Shown here piece after piece: positions 1-10,718 of a DNA stretch of 64,000 nt. Position 1 is the stretch's first letter; every line of letters starts with the position of its first letter. Made by a program: the position numbers and the translations under genes. The notes under the pieces were generated by a model, which was given only the letters and a program-made list of their open reading frames with translations, made no database searches and was not told the origin of the DNA. The DNA comes from Gottfriedia luciferensis (GTDB lineage Bacteria; Bacillota; Bacilli; Bacillales; Bacillaceae_G): the NCBI RefSeq assembly GCF_001712755.1, contig NZ_MDKC01000002.1, positions 310,001 through 374,000 on the forward strand, in the 5' to 3' direction.

Positions 1-1
1 A

Positions 2-199
2 AACATCGCGAAATCCCTAGGGTTATCGATTAATAACATACCGATTTGGTTGGCTGAAGAAGGAATTCAAGTTGTACGTCCGATGTCTTCATTAACAATG
101 ACTGCAGCAGCATTCAGCGGTCCAACTACGCCAATTCAAGAGGGTCAAATTAAAATAACTGCTTCAGTGCAGGCAATGTTTAATTATGTAAGTTATTAA
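2..199 (+). CDS. SIMPL domain (YggE/DUF541) protein, C-terminal end only
   Basis: The frame is open from the first base of the window and stops with TAA at 197-199, so only the last 65 codons are present. The tail has the PxxSxxMTAAAFSGPTTPIQ pattern followed by a closing beta strand (IKITASVQAMFNY), which is how SIMPL-domain proteins (YggE-like, DUF541) usually end. These are secreted or periplasmic proteins of poorly defined function, linked to oxidative stress in some bacteria. The start and any signal peptide lie outside the window. The assignment rests on recall of the family ending. Confidence 0.65.
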   Translation, partial: NIAKSLGLSINNIPIWLAEEGIQVVRPMSSLTMTAAAFSGPTTPIQEGQIKITASVQAMFNYVSY

Positions 200-591
200 A
201 TGGTTAAAATTCGAATTAGACAGAAATATATAAATATAACATTATAATTGTTAATTTAAACAGATAGAGATATAATAAATCCGGATGATATGGAAACATG
301 ATAATGTATTTGTTATGGATCTATTAAATTCATTTAACTTAAATTGGATTGGTATATTAGTAAATTTTTTTGCTAATTAACTATTCCACCAAGAAGACAG
401 TAAGCCTATGAATCGGCTAATTGTCATCCTGGTGGAATTTTTTTTTTGAAAAAAGTGGGAAGTGAAGTGATTTTGAGAAATGTAATAGAAACTAAGATGA
501 TATTCCTCGTCTTTAGTAAATAGGTTAAAGAATTCTGTGTAAAGATAAGCTATAACATTTTAAAAAAAATGGAAATTGAGGCGAATAAGTA
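200..591. other. intergenic region with one hairpin
   Basis: This AT-rich gap separates the SIMPL gene from the MpsC-like gene. The only structure I can support is the terminator hairpin listed separately. No further open frame with a ribosome site was seen on either strand. Confidence 0.6.
383..447 (+). terminator. rho-independent terminator
   Basis: The arms ATTCCACC (383-390) and GGTGGAAT (431-438) pair at the base of an imperfect inner stem (GACAG...TTGTC). They are followed by a run of ten T (438-447). It lies about 180 bases after the SIMPL gene stop and probably ends that transcript. Confidence 0.75.
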
Positions 592-936
592 ATGTCAAAA
601 AAAATACATGAATTTAATGATCTGATGAGAAAACTTCGGAAAGATTTGTTTGGAAAAGGTCCAGAGCGGATTCATACGGTGTTTGTTGAAAACATGGCCA
701 TTTCAACATTATATGGTAATTTGACTCCAACTGAAAAATTTATTTCTGGAACAATGAACGGGGCAGAAATGGTTCATACTGCACGAACAAAAATGATTCA
801 AGATTTATATTTAAATAACCCACCAAAAGGTTTAGAAGAACTTGTTGGCGCAAAATTAGTCCATCTATTTTCAGATATGAAAGTTGAAGAAAATATAGGG
901 ATTTCGGTTTTTGTGTTCGATCGAAATATTATATAG
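592..936 (+). CDS. MpsC-like (DUF2294) protein
   Basis: This 114-residue protein matches the Na+-translocating system MpsC / DUF2294 family in length and pattern. It has a KGPERIHTVFVENM segment near the N terminus, LTPTEKFI in the middle, a helix with the R of TARTKMI, and a closing VEENIGISVFVFDRN. MpsC has been linked to generation of membrane potential in staphylococci; whether this homologue does that is unknown. It has no signal peptide or membrane segment. The ATG start follows GAGGCG at a spacing of about 9. psiE follows 52 bases downstream and may be co-transcribed. Confidence 0.7.
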   Translation: MSKKIHEFNDLMRKLRKDLFGKGPERIHTVFVENMAISTLYGNLTPTEKFISGTMNGAEMVHTARTKMIQDLYLNNPPKGLEELVGAKLVHLFSDMKVEENIGISVFVFDRNII

Positions 937-988
937 AAGAAGCAAAAATGATAAGTGTTTTTCATAAATAAAAAACTGGGGGAGACAA

Positions 989-1399
989 ATGATTGGAATG
1001 AGTTGGTTTAAAAATCGTAAATTGTTGATCAAGCTTTATCAAACCTTATTAAATATATCATTATTATTACTGAGCCTAATTCTTGCTTACTTCCTTTTCA
1101 GAGAACTTTATTATATTTTTAATGATATTTTATTGGAAAATAAAAATGTTCATCAGATTTTTGGAAAAGTTTTAATATTTTTCTTATATTTTGGATTTAT
1201 ATCAATTATTGTTCAATATTTCAAAGAAAATTATCATTTTCCTATACGCTATCTTCTATATATAGGGATTACAGCTACAATTCGTTTTATTATTGTAAAT
1301 AATGGAGAATCGTCACATAATTTTTGGTTAGCAATCATTATTCTAGTGCTAACAATTAGTTATATCATTTTACCTTTTGGGGAAACGAAAAATGGTTGA
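989..1399 (+). CDS. psiE: PsiE family phosphate-starvation-inducible membrane protein
   Basis: The 136-residue product has four hydrophobic segments (about 16-38, 55-74, 84-101 and 111-128). The central region KVLIFFLYFGFISIIVQYF with YHFPIRYLLYIGITATIR is the conserved core of the PsiE family. PsiE is an inner-membrane protein induced by phosphate starvation in E. coli; no biochemical role is established. The ATG follows GGGGGAG at a good distance. An internal ATG four codons in is an alternative start. Family call is secure, function is not. Confidence 0.8.
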   Translation: MIGMSWFKNRKLLIKLYQTLLNISLLLLSLILAYFLFRELYYIFNDILLENKNVHQIFGKVLIFFLYFGFISIIVQYFKENYHFPIRYLLYIGITATIRFIIVNNGESSHNFWLAIIILVLTISYIILPFGETKNG

Positions 1400-1499
1400 A
1401 TTAATCATAGGAGAAGTCAAATTTTCTAAAGTTAAGACAATTTAACCCAACCTAAAGGTTGAGTTAATGTAATTATACATGAATGACAATATTCATAGA

Positions 1500-2450
1500 T
1501 CAACTTGAACAACCTGAACTTGAGCAACTCGAACTAGAACACGAAGAATGAGAACTACTAGAACATGAAGAATGTGATGAACTTGAGCATGAAGAGTGCG
1601 TGTTATGATGTTGACTATCACTATTGTTTGAACCATCATTTGTACTTTCATTTAAAGCAAAAAAAGTATTTGTAGCTAAAAATGCAGAATTAATATGACC
1701 ATCATCTGATTTTTTGCTAGTAGATGAACGATTAGTCGAGCTTGGGAACGATTTTTGTGATAGGTGTTTAGTTCTTGCTTCTTCATTTTCTTTTTCTACT
1801 AAATTTTTTTGAATTCTAGCAAACTCGTTTAAAAAATTATTTTTAGTTTGTGAGTTTAAATGTGAAACGAAACTTTTTGTTTGAATTGTTTTGCTCGATA
1901 AATATTCTTGAACTTTAGTATTTTTATAATTAACAAATAAATTTCCTAACATATAGGTATTTACAGATGTCGTTTCAAACAAAGTATTATATAACAAATT
2001 GAAAACAGCCCTAGCATCGCTTCGATCGGTTATCGTTACATCATCCTTATGAACATTTGGTTCATGGTGTATCATTTCACCACAAAAAGTCTTGCAAAAA
2101 TTAGGATAACTTTTCGTAAATAAAATCATTTCGTGCCAGATTTTATCAACTTCTTGACTATACATTTGAATGTTTTCAAAAATTGCTGCCATTAAGAAAA
2201 AGCGCTTTAATTCCCTTTCAATAAAGGAATACTTTTCGCTGCTCCAACCTTCTTTTTCAATAACTCTTTCTTTAACATTAGCTAGGAAATCCATTTTCCA
2301 TGCGTTTTCTAGTCTAGAAACTAATGTTAAATCAGCGAAGTTAGAATTTACCTTTAAGTCGTTTATATTAAACTGAATAGAAAGATCTTTATAGTATGCA
2401 TTATCATTTTTTAAATTCTTTTTAAAAAATCTTCCAAAAAATTTTTTCAT
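1500..2450 (-). CDS. GRDP-like protein with Ser/Cys repeat tail
   Basis: The 316-residue protein has a helical N-terminal two-thirds with VDKIWHEMILFTKSYPNFC followed by HHEPN. This resembles the motif of glycine-rich-domain-protein-like (GRDP-like) proteins, where a WH...Y..FC...HH.P signature is conserved. After a low-complexity Ser/Lys linker the C terminus carries three perfect HSSCSSSS octads, then CSSSGCSS. That gives five cysteines in a Ser-rich tail. The start follows AAAGGAGG. It is transcribed opposite to psiE and the VOC gene. Similar Cys-rich tails occur in uncharacterised Bacillus membrane or surface proteins. No transmembrane segment is evident here. Function unknown. Confidence 0.6.
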   Translation of the reverse strand: MKKFFGRFFKKNLKNDNAYYKDLSIQFNINDLKVNSNFADLTLVSRLENAWKMDFLANVKERVIEKEGWSSEKYSFIERELKRFFLMAAIFENIQMYSQEVDKIWHEMILFTKSYPNFCKTFCGEMIHHEPNVHKDDVTITDRSDARAVFNLLYNTLFETTSVNTYMLGNLFVNYKNTKVQEYLSSKTIQTKSFVSHLNSQTKNNFLNEFARIQKNLVEKENEEARTKHLSQKSFPSSTNRSSTSKKSDDGHINSAFLATNTFFALNESTNDGSNNSDSQHHNTHSSCSSSSHSSCSSSSHSSCSSSSCSSSGCSS

Positions 2451-2804
2451 ATAAACCTCCTTTTATTTATTTTTAATCTAATTATATAATTAAAAAATTA
2501 ACAAAAGAAGAAAATTGTTAAGATTAGGAAATTATTGAATTGTGAACTAACAAACCTTGCATAAAAACTGTTTATGGAAGAAAGTCCAAAGGTTGATCGT
2601 TAAATCTAGTTTTTTCATTCTTTATTAACGTCGGTTTTATTTCAATTAACTGCAAAGTTTTTTGATATGTAAAAATATGGTACAATCTATATCTATTCAC
2701 AATTTTTTTAGGGCTAAATCTTTAGTTGAAATAGATATTTCGAACTGGTTTGTTTAAAGTTCTATAATTAGGTAATTTAAATTTGTTTGGAGGGTTTTAT
2801 AGAG
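2451..2804. other. divergent intergenic region
   Basis: The gap lies between two divergent genes and so should hold both promoters. A TACAAT -10-like hexamer is at 2681-2686. The nearest TTGATA (2662-2667) is only 13 bases upstream, too close for a standard promoter, so I do not call one. Nothing else is recognisable. Confidence 0.4.
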
Positions 2805-3239
2805 ATGACACAAGAGCCTGTAATACCGGTTGTATCAGGGCAAAGAATTACTCCATTTCTAACGTTTAGCGGCAATGCGGAGGAAGCGATGAATTATTAT
2901 GTTCGTACTTTTCCGAATTCAAAACTCGTTTCTCTTCGAAGATTTACGAAAGATGACCGAGGTGTAGAAGGGAAAATTATGAATGGTATCATTGAAATTT
3001 TAGGACAGTCTTTTATGGTTTTGGATATGGAAAAAGAACATTGTCCTGAATTTACTTGGGCTGTTTCCTTTTATTTAGAATGCAAAGATGATGCGGAGTT
3101 TGATTTAATTTTTGGTGGCTTGAAGAGTGATGGGAAAGTACTAATGGGGCCAGTAGAAATGAATGATTTTAGTAAGGTTACATGGGTGACTGATTGTTTT
3201 GGTGTTACTTGGCAGCTAGTGTTAAGAAAAAAATCTTAA
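2805..3239 (+). CDS. VOC family protein (PhnB / 3-demethylubiquinone methyltransferase-like)
   Basis: The 144-residue product begins around residue 14 with the ITPFLTFSGNAEEAMNYY signature of PhnB-like VOC (glyoxalase-fold) proteins and closes with WVTDCFGVTWQLV. Members of this branch are soluble; most have no proven substrate. ATG at 2805 is chosen because GGAGGG (2789-2794) sits ten bases upstream. A longer reading from a TTG at 2787 would place the ribosome site inside the gene. It stands alone, with hutP starting about 240 bases later. Confidence 0.8.
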   Translation: MTQEPVIPVVSGQRITPFLTFSGNAEEAMNYYVRTFPNSKLVSLRRFTKDDRGVEGKIMNGIIEILGQSFMVLDMEKEHCPEFTWAVSFYLECKDDAEFDLIFGGLKSDGKVLMGPVEMNDFSKVTWVTDCFGVTWQLVLRKKS

Positions 3240-3389
3240 CAAACGGCGAATGATCCCTTTTTTGTTATTCAACCAAGTTATTTTTATTATGACAAGTAGA
3301 CAAATAGACAAGTTTTCTTAAATAATAAATCATTGGTAAATAATTTGAATATTTACATAAGTTTCAATAAAAAAATATTTTTTAAAAAT

Positions 3390-3404
3390 AATAATCTGAA
3401 TATA
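3390..3404 (+). promoter_or_regulatory. possible CodY box before hutP
   Basis: Eleven of 15 positions match the CodY consensus AATTTTCWGAAAATT, and the site abuts the -35 hexamer at 3405. CodY represses hut in B. subtilis. AT-rich DNA gives such matches by chance, so this is only a candidate. Confidence 0.3.
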
Positions 3405-3433
3405 TTGAAGTTTACTAATTGTTGGCATATAAT
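3405..3433 (+). promoter_or_regulatory. sigma-A promoter of the hut operon
   Basis: TTGAAG (3405-3410) and a perfect TATAAT (3428-3433) are separated by 17 bases. Transcription would start near 3440, about 44 bases before hutP. No other promoter of this quality lies in the gap. Confidence 0.75.
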
Positions 3434-3483
3434 GTAATCAGATACTAGTTTATTAGAGAAAGTAATTAAGAGGTATTAGCGAT

Positions 3484-3915
3484 ATGGCAGAGCAAAGTCA
3501 ACGAATTGGTCGAACAGCTATGATGCTTGCTTTGACCGATCAAGAAGAAGAATTAATGAAAAATGAAAACGTTGTATGGTGTGTAGGTAAGGTCGGTACA
3601 ATGGATGCTCAAAAGGTCGTTGCCGCGATTGAAACCGCTGCCAAACAAAATGGTGTAATTAATGGAGCTCTATATAGAGAAGTTCATTCATTATATCATG
3701 CAACACTTGAAGCAATTCAAGGCGTAACAAGAGGTCATGTTCAATTAGGTGATGTTCTTAGAACAGTAGGACTTAGATTTGCTGTTGTTAGAGGAAAGCC
3801 TTATAAAAACGTGAACGAGGGTGACTGGATAGCAGTTGCACTATACGGTACGATTGGTGCTCCAATTAAAGGATCGGAGCATGAATCAGCAGGACTCGGC
3901 ATTAATCACATATAA
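3484..3915 (+). CDS. hutP: HutP, histidine-responsive antiterminator of the hut operon
   Basis: The 143-residue protein is the usual length for HutP (about 148 in B. subtilis) and has the family's conserved parts: [10 protein letters not shown] near the N terminus, [40 protein letters not shown] in the middle, and a [14 protein letters not shown] ending. In B. subtilis, HutP hexamers with L-histidine and Mg2+ bind NAG-triplet RNA and disrupt the terminator ahead of hutH. The ATG follows AAGAGGT. A candidate catabolite-response element lies inside the gene and a terminator with TAG triplets follows it. Confidence 0.95.
   Translation: MAEQSQRIGRTAMMLALTDQEEELMKNENVVWCVGKVGTMDAQKVVAAIETAAKQNGVINGALYREVHSLYHATLEAIQGVTRGHVQLGDVLRTVGLRFAVVRGKPYKNVNEGDWIAVALYGTIGAPIKGSEHESAGLGINHI
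3564..3577 (+). promoter_or_regulatory. candidate cre (CcpA) site inside hutP
   Basis: TGAAAACGTTGTAT matches 12 of 14 positions of the cre consensus TGWAANCGNTNWCA. It lies about 125 bases after the expected transcription start. The B. subtilis hut operon is also catabolite-repressed through a site within hutP, which supports the call, but no binding can be shown here. Confidence 0.45.
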
Positions 3916-3922
3916 TCGCCCA

Positions 3923-3998
3923 TAGTTTATTAGATGATAGGGGGCTATGATTCGTAAGTTACTATTTACGTCTCATAGCCTCTTTCTGTGTTTTTTTT
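3923..3998 (+). promoter_or_regulatory. HutP-responsive attenuator between hutP and hutH
   Basis: Three TAG triplets at 3923, 3931 and 3938 have gaps of 5 and 4 bases. This resembles the regularly spaced NAG triplets that HutP binds in B. subtilis. They run straight into a terminator hairpin: arms GGCTATGA (3943-3950) and TCATAGCC (3973-3980), extended at the base by GC and GU pairs that use the third TAG. An inner CGTAA/TTACG stem sits in the loop, and eight T follow at 3991-3998. The layout fits antitermination by HutP and histidine; the triplet role is inferred. Confidence 0.7.
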
Positions 3999-4022
3999 GA
4001 CAAAATTCGGAGGTGTTTTTTA

Positions 4023-5531
4023 ATGGTAACTTTAACTGGTAATAGCTTAACAATGGAACAAATGAAAAGTATTTTATTCGATAAGGCATATGTAAAAGCA
4101 GGAGAAGAGAGCTTAGTTGCGGTAAAAGCTTGTAGAGAAAAGGTAGAAGAAATCGTAAATAATGGCAAAGTCGTATATGGTATCACAACAGGTTTCGGAA
4201 AATTTAGTGATGTATTAATTGAAAAAGAAAATGTTTCAACACTTCAATATAACTTAATCGCTTCTCATGCATGTGGTGTTGGTGAACCGTTCCCTGAATT
4301 AGTTTCAAGAGCGATGTTAGTACTTCGTGCAAATACAATGTTAAAAGGTCACTCTGGCGTGCGTTTAGTAGTAGTTGAAAAATTACTTTCATTAATTAAT
4401 GCTCAAATTCACCCAGTGATCCCATCTCAAGGATCATTAGGTGCTAGCGGAGACTTAGCTCCTTTATCTCACTTAGCTTTAGTTTTACTTGGTGAAGGTG
4501 AAGTTTTCTATAAAGGAAAACGTATGGAAACAGCAGAAGCTTTAGCAAAAGAAGGAATTTTACCAATTACGCTAGAAGCTAAAGAAGGTTTAGCTTTAAT
4601 TAATGGTACGCAAGCAATGACAGCAATGGGCATTCTTACTTACCTTGAAGGTGAAGAATTAGCTTATCAAAGTGAATTAATTTCTTCTATTACATTTGAA
4701 GCATTAAATGGTATTACAGATGTTTTTGATGAAAGAATTCATATTGCTCGTGGATATAAAGAACAAATTGAAGTAGCAGAACGTTACCGCAATATTTTAG
4801 CAACAAGCCAATTAACGACTAGACAAGGTGAAATCCGAGTTCAAGACGCTTATACATTAAGATGTATCCCTCAAGTTCACGGAGCAAGTTGGCAAGTTCT
4901 GAACTATGCAAAAGAGAAATTAGAAATCGAAATGAATGCTGCGACTGATAATCCATTATTATTCGGTGATGATGTATTCTCTGGTGGGAATTTCCATGGT
5001 CAACCAATCGCATTTGCAATGGACTTCTTTAAATTAGGTGTTGCTGAGTTAGCGAATATTTCTGAAAGACGTATTGAGCGTTTAGTTAACCCACAATTAA
5101 ATGATTTACCACCATTTTTAAGTCCAGAACCAGGATTACAATCTGGTGCAATGATTATGCAATACGTGGCTGCTGCTTTAGTTTCTGAAAATAAAACTTT
5201 AGCACATCCAGCAAGTGTTGACTCAATTCCTTCTTCAGCTAACCAAGAAGATCATGTAAGTATGGGTACAATCGGTGCACGTCATGCTTACCAAATTCTA
5301 CAAAACGCTAGAAGAGTTTTAGCAATCGAATGTATTTGTGCAATGCAAGGTGTTGAATATAAAGGAATTGACAAAATGTCTGAGACAACTAGAAAGTTTA
5401 TGGAAGATGCTCGTAAAACAGTTCCATCAATTACTAGAGATCGCGTATTCTCAAAAGACATTGAAAAATTAACAACTTATTTAAAAGAAAATTTCTTAGC
5501 ACGAAACTATACAAAACAAACACAAATATAA
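4023..5531 (+). CDS. hutH: histidine ammonia-lyase
   Basis: The 502-residue protein is full length for HutH. Residues 141-143 are Ala-Ser-Gly inside [14 protein letters not shown]; these cyclise to the MIO electrophile that removes ammonia from histidine to give trans-urocanate. YGITTGFG near residue 52 and the NPLLFGDD segment are also conserved. It is a cytosolic homotetramer in known relatives. The ATG follows CGGAGG. It is the first enzyme of the pathway, immediately behind the attenuator and 17 bases before hutU. Confidence 0.97.
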   Translation: MVTLTGNSLTMEQMKSILFDKAYVKAGEESLVAVKACREKVEEIVNNGKVVYGITTGFGKFSDVLIEKENVSTLQYNLIASHACGVGEPFPELVSRAMLVLRANTMLKGHSGVRLVVVEKLLSLINAQIHPVIPSQGSLGASGDLAPLSHLALVLLGEGEVFYKGKRMETAEALAKEGILPITLEAKEGLALINGTQAMTAMGILTYLEGEELAYQSELISSITFEALNGITDVFDERIHIARGYKEQIEVAERYRNILATSQLTTRQGEIRVQDAYTLRCIPQVHGASWQVLNYAKEKLEIEMNAATDNPLLFGDDVFSGGNFHGQPIAFAMDFFKLGVAELANISERRIERLVNPQLNDLPPFLSPEPGLQSGAMIMQYVAAALVSENKTLAHPASVDSIPSSANQEDHVSMGTIGARHAYQILQNARRVLAIECICAMQGVEYKGIDKMSETTRKFMEDARKTVPSITRDRVFSKDIEKLTTYLKENFLARNYTKQTQI

Positions 5532-5548
5532 GAAGAGGTGGAATTAAA

Positions 5549-7207
5549 ATGGAAATCACAAAAGGATCTTTAAAAGCGCCAAAAGGTACTGAATTAAACA
5601 CTAAAGGTTGGATTCAAGAAGCAGCACTTCGTATGTTATTAAACAACTTAGACGAAGAAGTAGCAGAAAGACCAGAAGATTTAGTCGTATATGGTGGAAT
5701 CGGTAAAGCTGCAAGAAACTGGGAAAGCTTTGATGCAATTATTGAATCACTAAAGAAATTAGAGAGCGATGAAACTTTATTAGTTCAATCAGGTAAACCA
5801 GTTGCAGTTTTTAAATCACACGAAGATGCACCACGAGTATTATTAGCAAACTCTAACTTAGTTCCTAAATGGGCAACTTGGGAACACTTCCGTGAATTAG
5901 ATGAAAAAGGCTTAATGATGTACGGTCAAATGACTGCTGGTAGCTGGATTTACATCGGTACTCAAGGGATTTTACAAGGTACTTATGAAACTTTTGGAGA
6001 AGCTGCTAAACAACATTTCGGTGGAAGCTTAAAAGGTACAATTACAATTACTGCAGGTCTTGGCGGTATGGGTGGAGCTCAACCGCTAGCTGTAACGATG
6101 AATGGTGGAGTTGTAATCGGTATCGATGTAGATGAAACAAGAATTCAACGTCGTATCGACACTAGATATTGTGACGTATTAACTCACGATTTAGAGGAAG
6201 CATTACAACTTGCTACTGAAGCTAAAAACGAAGGAAGAGCTTTAGCAATCGGCTTAGTAGGCAATGCAGCTGAAATTTTACCTCAATTAGTTGAACGTAA
6301 TTTTGTACCTGATTTAATTACTGATCAAACTTCAGCACATGATCCATTAAATGGTTATTTACCAATCGGAATGACAATGGAAGAAGGAAAGAAACTTCGT
6401 GTCCAAAATCCAGATGAAGTCATTAAACGTGCAAAACATAGTATGGCAGTTCATGTTGAAGCAATTTTAGCAATGCAACAACGTGGTGCAATCGCATTTG
6501 ATTACGGTAATAATATTCGTCAAGTTGCGTTAGATGAAGGCGTTAAAAATGCATTTGATTTCCCTGGTTTCGTACCTGCATTTATTCGTCCATTATTCTG
6601 TGAAGGGAAAGGTCCTTTCCGTTGGGTAGCACTTTCTGGTGATCCAGAAGATATTTACAAAACAGACGAAGTAATTTTACGTGAATTTGCTGATAACGAG
6701 CATTTATGTAATTGGATTCGTATGGCTCGTGAAAAGGTTGCATTCCAAGGTTTACCATCACGTATTTGCTGGTTAGGCTACGGTGAGCGTGCTAAATTCG
6801 GTAAAATCATTAACGAAATGGTTAAAAATGGCGAATTAAAAGCTCCAATCGTAATCGGTCGTGACCACTTAGATTGTGGATCAGTAGCATCTCCAAATCG
6901 TGAAACAGAAAGCATGAAAGATGGTAGTGATGCAGTTGCTGACTGGCCAATCCTAAATGCACTTATTAATGGTGTAAACGGCGCAAGCTGGGTAAGTGTA
7001 CACCACGGTGGTGGAGTAGGTATGGGTTACTCTTTACATGCTGGTATGGTAATCGTTGCTGACGGTACTGATGCAGCTGCAAAACGTATCGAAAGAGTAT
7101 TAACTTCAGATCCAGGAATGGGTGTAGTTCGTCACGTTGATGCAGGTTATGATTTAGCTGTTGAAACTGCGAAAGCAAAAGGCGTAAACATCCCAATGAT
7201 GAAGTAG
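5549..7207 (+). CDS. hutU: urocanate hydratase
   Basis: The 552-residue urocanase converts urocanate to 4-imidazolone-5-propionate using tightly bound NAD+. Visible features are the [13 protein letters not shown] nucleotide-binding loop and Cys407 in [12 protein letters not shown], corresponding to the essential cysteine near position 410 of the Pseudomonas enzyme. Length and both ends match the family. The ATG follows AGAAGAGGTGG. It sits directly between hutH and hutI, whose ribosome site overlaps the hutU stop. Confidence 0.97.
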   Translation: MEITKGSLKAPKGTELNTKGWIQEAALRMLLNNLDEEVAERPEDLVVYGGIGKAARNWESFDAIIESLKKLESDETLLVQSGKPVAVFKSHEDAPRVLLANSNLVPKWATWEHFRELDEKGLMMYGQMTAGSWIYIGTQGILQGTYETFGEAAKQHFGGSLKGTITITAGLGGMGGAQPLAVTMNGGVVIGIDVDETRIQRRIDTRYCDVLTHDLEEALQLATEAKNEGRALAIGLVGNAAEILPQLVERNFVPDLITDQTSAHDPLNGYLPIGMTMEEGKKLRVQNPDEVIKRAKHSMAVHVEAILAMQQRGAIAFDYGNNIRQVALDEGVKNAFDFPGFVPAFIRPLFCEGKGPFRWVALSGDPEDIYKTDEVILREFADNEHLCNWIRMAREKVAFQGLPSRICWLGYGERAKFGKIINEMVKNGELKAPIVIGRDHLDCGSVASPNRETESMKDGSDAVADWPILNALINGVNGASWVSVHHGGGVGMGYSLHAGMVIVADGTDAAAKRIERVLTSDPGMGVVRHVDAGYDLAVETAKAKGVNIPMMK

Positions 7208-9425
<2,218 letters not shown>

Positions 9426-9432
9426 AATGTAA

Positions 9433-9465
9433 AACTCGTAAACTTAGTTGTTTGCGAGTTTTTTT
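9433..9465 (+). terminator. terminator of the hut operon
   Basis: AACTCGTAAAC (9433-9443) pairs with GTTTGCGAGTT (9450-9460), with one GU pair, and seven T follow. It begins eight bases after the hutG stop and ends just before the repeat array. Confidence 0.9.
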
Positions 9466-9483
9466 GCTTTTTATGGGGAGGGG

Positions 9484-9923
9484 TGTGAATAAAGGTAGGG
9501 CTGCAAATATACCTCGAAGTGTAAATAAAAGATGGGTGACTGCAAATAAGGGATAAGTGACTGTAAATAAAATTTGTAACAGTGCAAATAAGAGATGTGA
9601 GACTACAAATAAGAAGGGATAAGTGACTGCAAATAAAATTTGTAACAGTGCAAATAAGAGCCCTCGGGCTGCAAATAAAGGTCGAAGTGCAAATAAAAGA
9701 TGTGAGACTACAAATAAGGGATAAGTGACTGCAAATAAAATTTGTAACAGTGCAAATAAGAGCCCTCGAGCTGCAAATAATGGTGAGGTGCAAATAAAAA
9801 TAAAGAAATTGCAATTAAAATAGGAAAAAGTACAATTAAAAATAACAAAACTACAATTAAAATTGTGATAGCTGCAAATAAAAATTTCAAGAATACAAAT
9901 AAAATTAATCAAAGTGCAAATAA
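9484..9923 (+). repeat. array of 22 TGCAAWTAA repeats, 21-bp period
   Basis: Twenty-two copies of a nine-base core, consensus TGCAAATAA (variants TACAAATAA, TGTAAATAA, TGCAATTAA), begin at 9484, 9502, 9520, 9541, 9562, 9583, 9604, 9628, 9649, 9670, 9688, 9709, 9730, 9751, 9772, 9789, 9810, 9831, 9852, 9873, 9894 and 9915. Sixteen of the 21 intervals are exactly 21 bp; the others are 17, 18 or 24. Spacers of about 12 bases vary, but sets such as GGGATAAGTGAC then AATTTGTAACAG recur three times. No gene with a start signal lies here. Function unknown; a sister array follows thrB. Confidence 0.9.
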
Positions 9924-9993
9924 ACCTAGAATTCACGTTCTAAAATAGTAAAATCACGATGTTTTTAGTTCTTTTAAACCATTAAATACATAT

Positions 9994-10022
9994 TTGATAG
10001 CACCAAGCCAGCTTGTTATAAT
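9994..10022 (+). promoter_or_regulatory. sigma-A promoter before the DHFR-like gene
   Basis: TTGATA (9994-9999) and a perfect TATAAT (10017-10022) are 17 bases apart. Transcription would start about 60 bases before the TTG start of the next gene. Confidence 0.8.
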
Positions 10023-10091
10023 TAAAATAAGAACAAATATTCGATTTCGTTATAAGTGTGAGCTACAAGAACGAAAGAAGGAGGAACAATT

Positions 10092-10661
10092 TTGTCAAAT
10101 AACATAAAACAGAGAAAAATAATTTTAGATCTAGCTGTTACTTTAGATGGTTTTATAGAAGGGAAAAACGGAGAAGTTGATTGGTGCATAATGGATCCCG
10201 AAATGGAATTCACAAATTTCTTAAATCAAATTGATACGATTTTATATGGTCGAAAAAGCTATGATTTGTGGGGGAATTATATTCCCAATATAGATGACGC
10301 TGAATCTGATAAAGAAATGTGGGATTTAGTACATAGTAAGAAAAAATATGTGTTTTCCAGAACTCAAACAAAAGATGAAAATAATGCAACATTTATAAAT
10401 GAAAATATAATTGAAGAAGTAAAAAAATTGAAGGGAAATCCCGGCAAAGATATCTGGTTGTATGGAGGATCAAGCCTTATTACATCATTTATAAATTTAG
10501 GTCTAGTAGATGAATTTAGATTATCAATTCATCCCGTAATATTGGGTGAAGGAAAGCCTTTGTTTGTTGACATTAAACAGAGAAAGAATTTAATCATGGT
10601 GAATACAAGAACGTTTTCTTCAGGAGTTGTGCAGGTGACTTATCATTTGGATGAAGAATGA
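10092..10661 (+). CDS. dihydrofolate reductase family protein (RibD C-terminal domain)
   Basis: The 189-residue protein has the RibD-C/DHFR-like fold signature: IILDLAVTLDGFIE at the N terminus, YGRKSYDLWG near residue 53, and DIWLYGGSSLITSFINLGLVDEFRLSIHPVILGEGKPLF in the C-terminal half. Relatives are small NADPH-dependent reductases such as YyaP/YwjB, whose substrates are mostly unknown. True folate reduction is not implied. TTG is the start, seven bases after AAGGAGG. It has its own promoter and is not part of an evident operon. Confidence 0.85.
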   Translation: MSNNIKQRKIILDLAVTLDGFIEGKNGEVDWCIMDPEMEFTNFLNQIDTILYGRKSYDLWGNYIPNIDDAESDKEMWDLVHSKKKYVFSRTQTKDENNATFINENIIEEVKKLKGNPGKDIWLYGGSSLITSFINLGLVDEFRLSIHPVILGEGKPLFVDIKQRKNLIMVNTRTFSSGVVQVTYHLDEE

Positions 10662-10718
10662 CCTTGTTTAAAAGCAACATTTATATTTGGCTATATGTAA
10701 TTAAATAAGGGGGTAATA

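Noticed and set aside
2662-2686. TTGATA/TACAAT promoter before the VOC gene
   Set aside because: The 13-base spacer is too short for sigma-A.
9484-9923. CRISPR array
   Set aside because: The conserved part is only nine bases, spacers are about 12 bases and partly repeated, and no cas genes are present.
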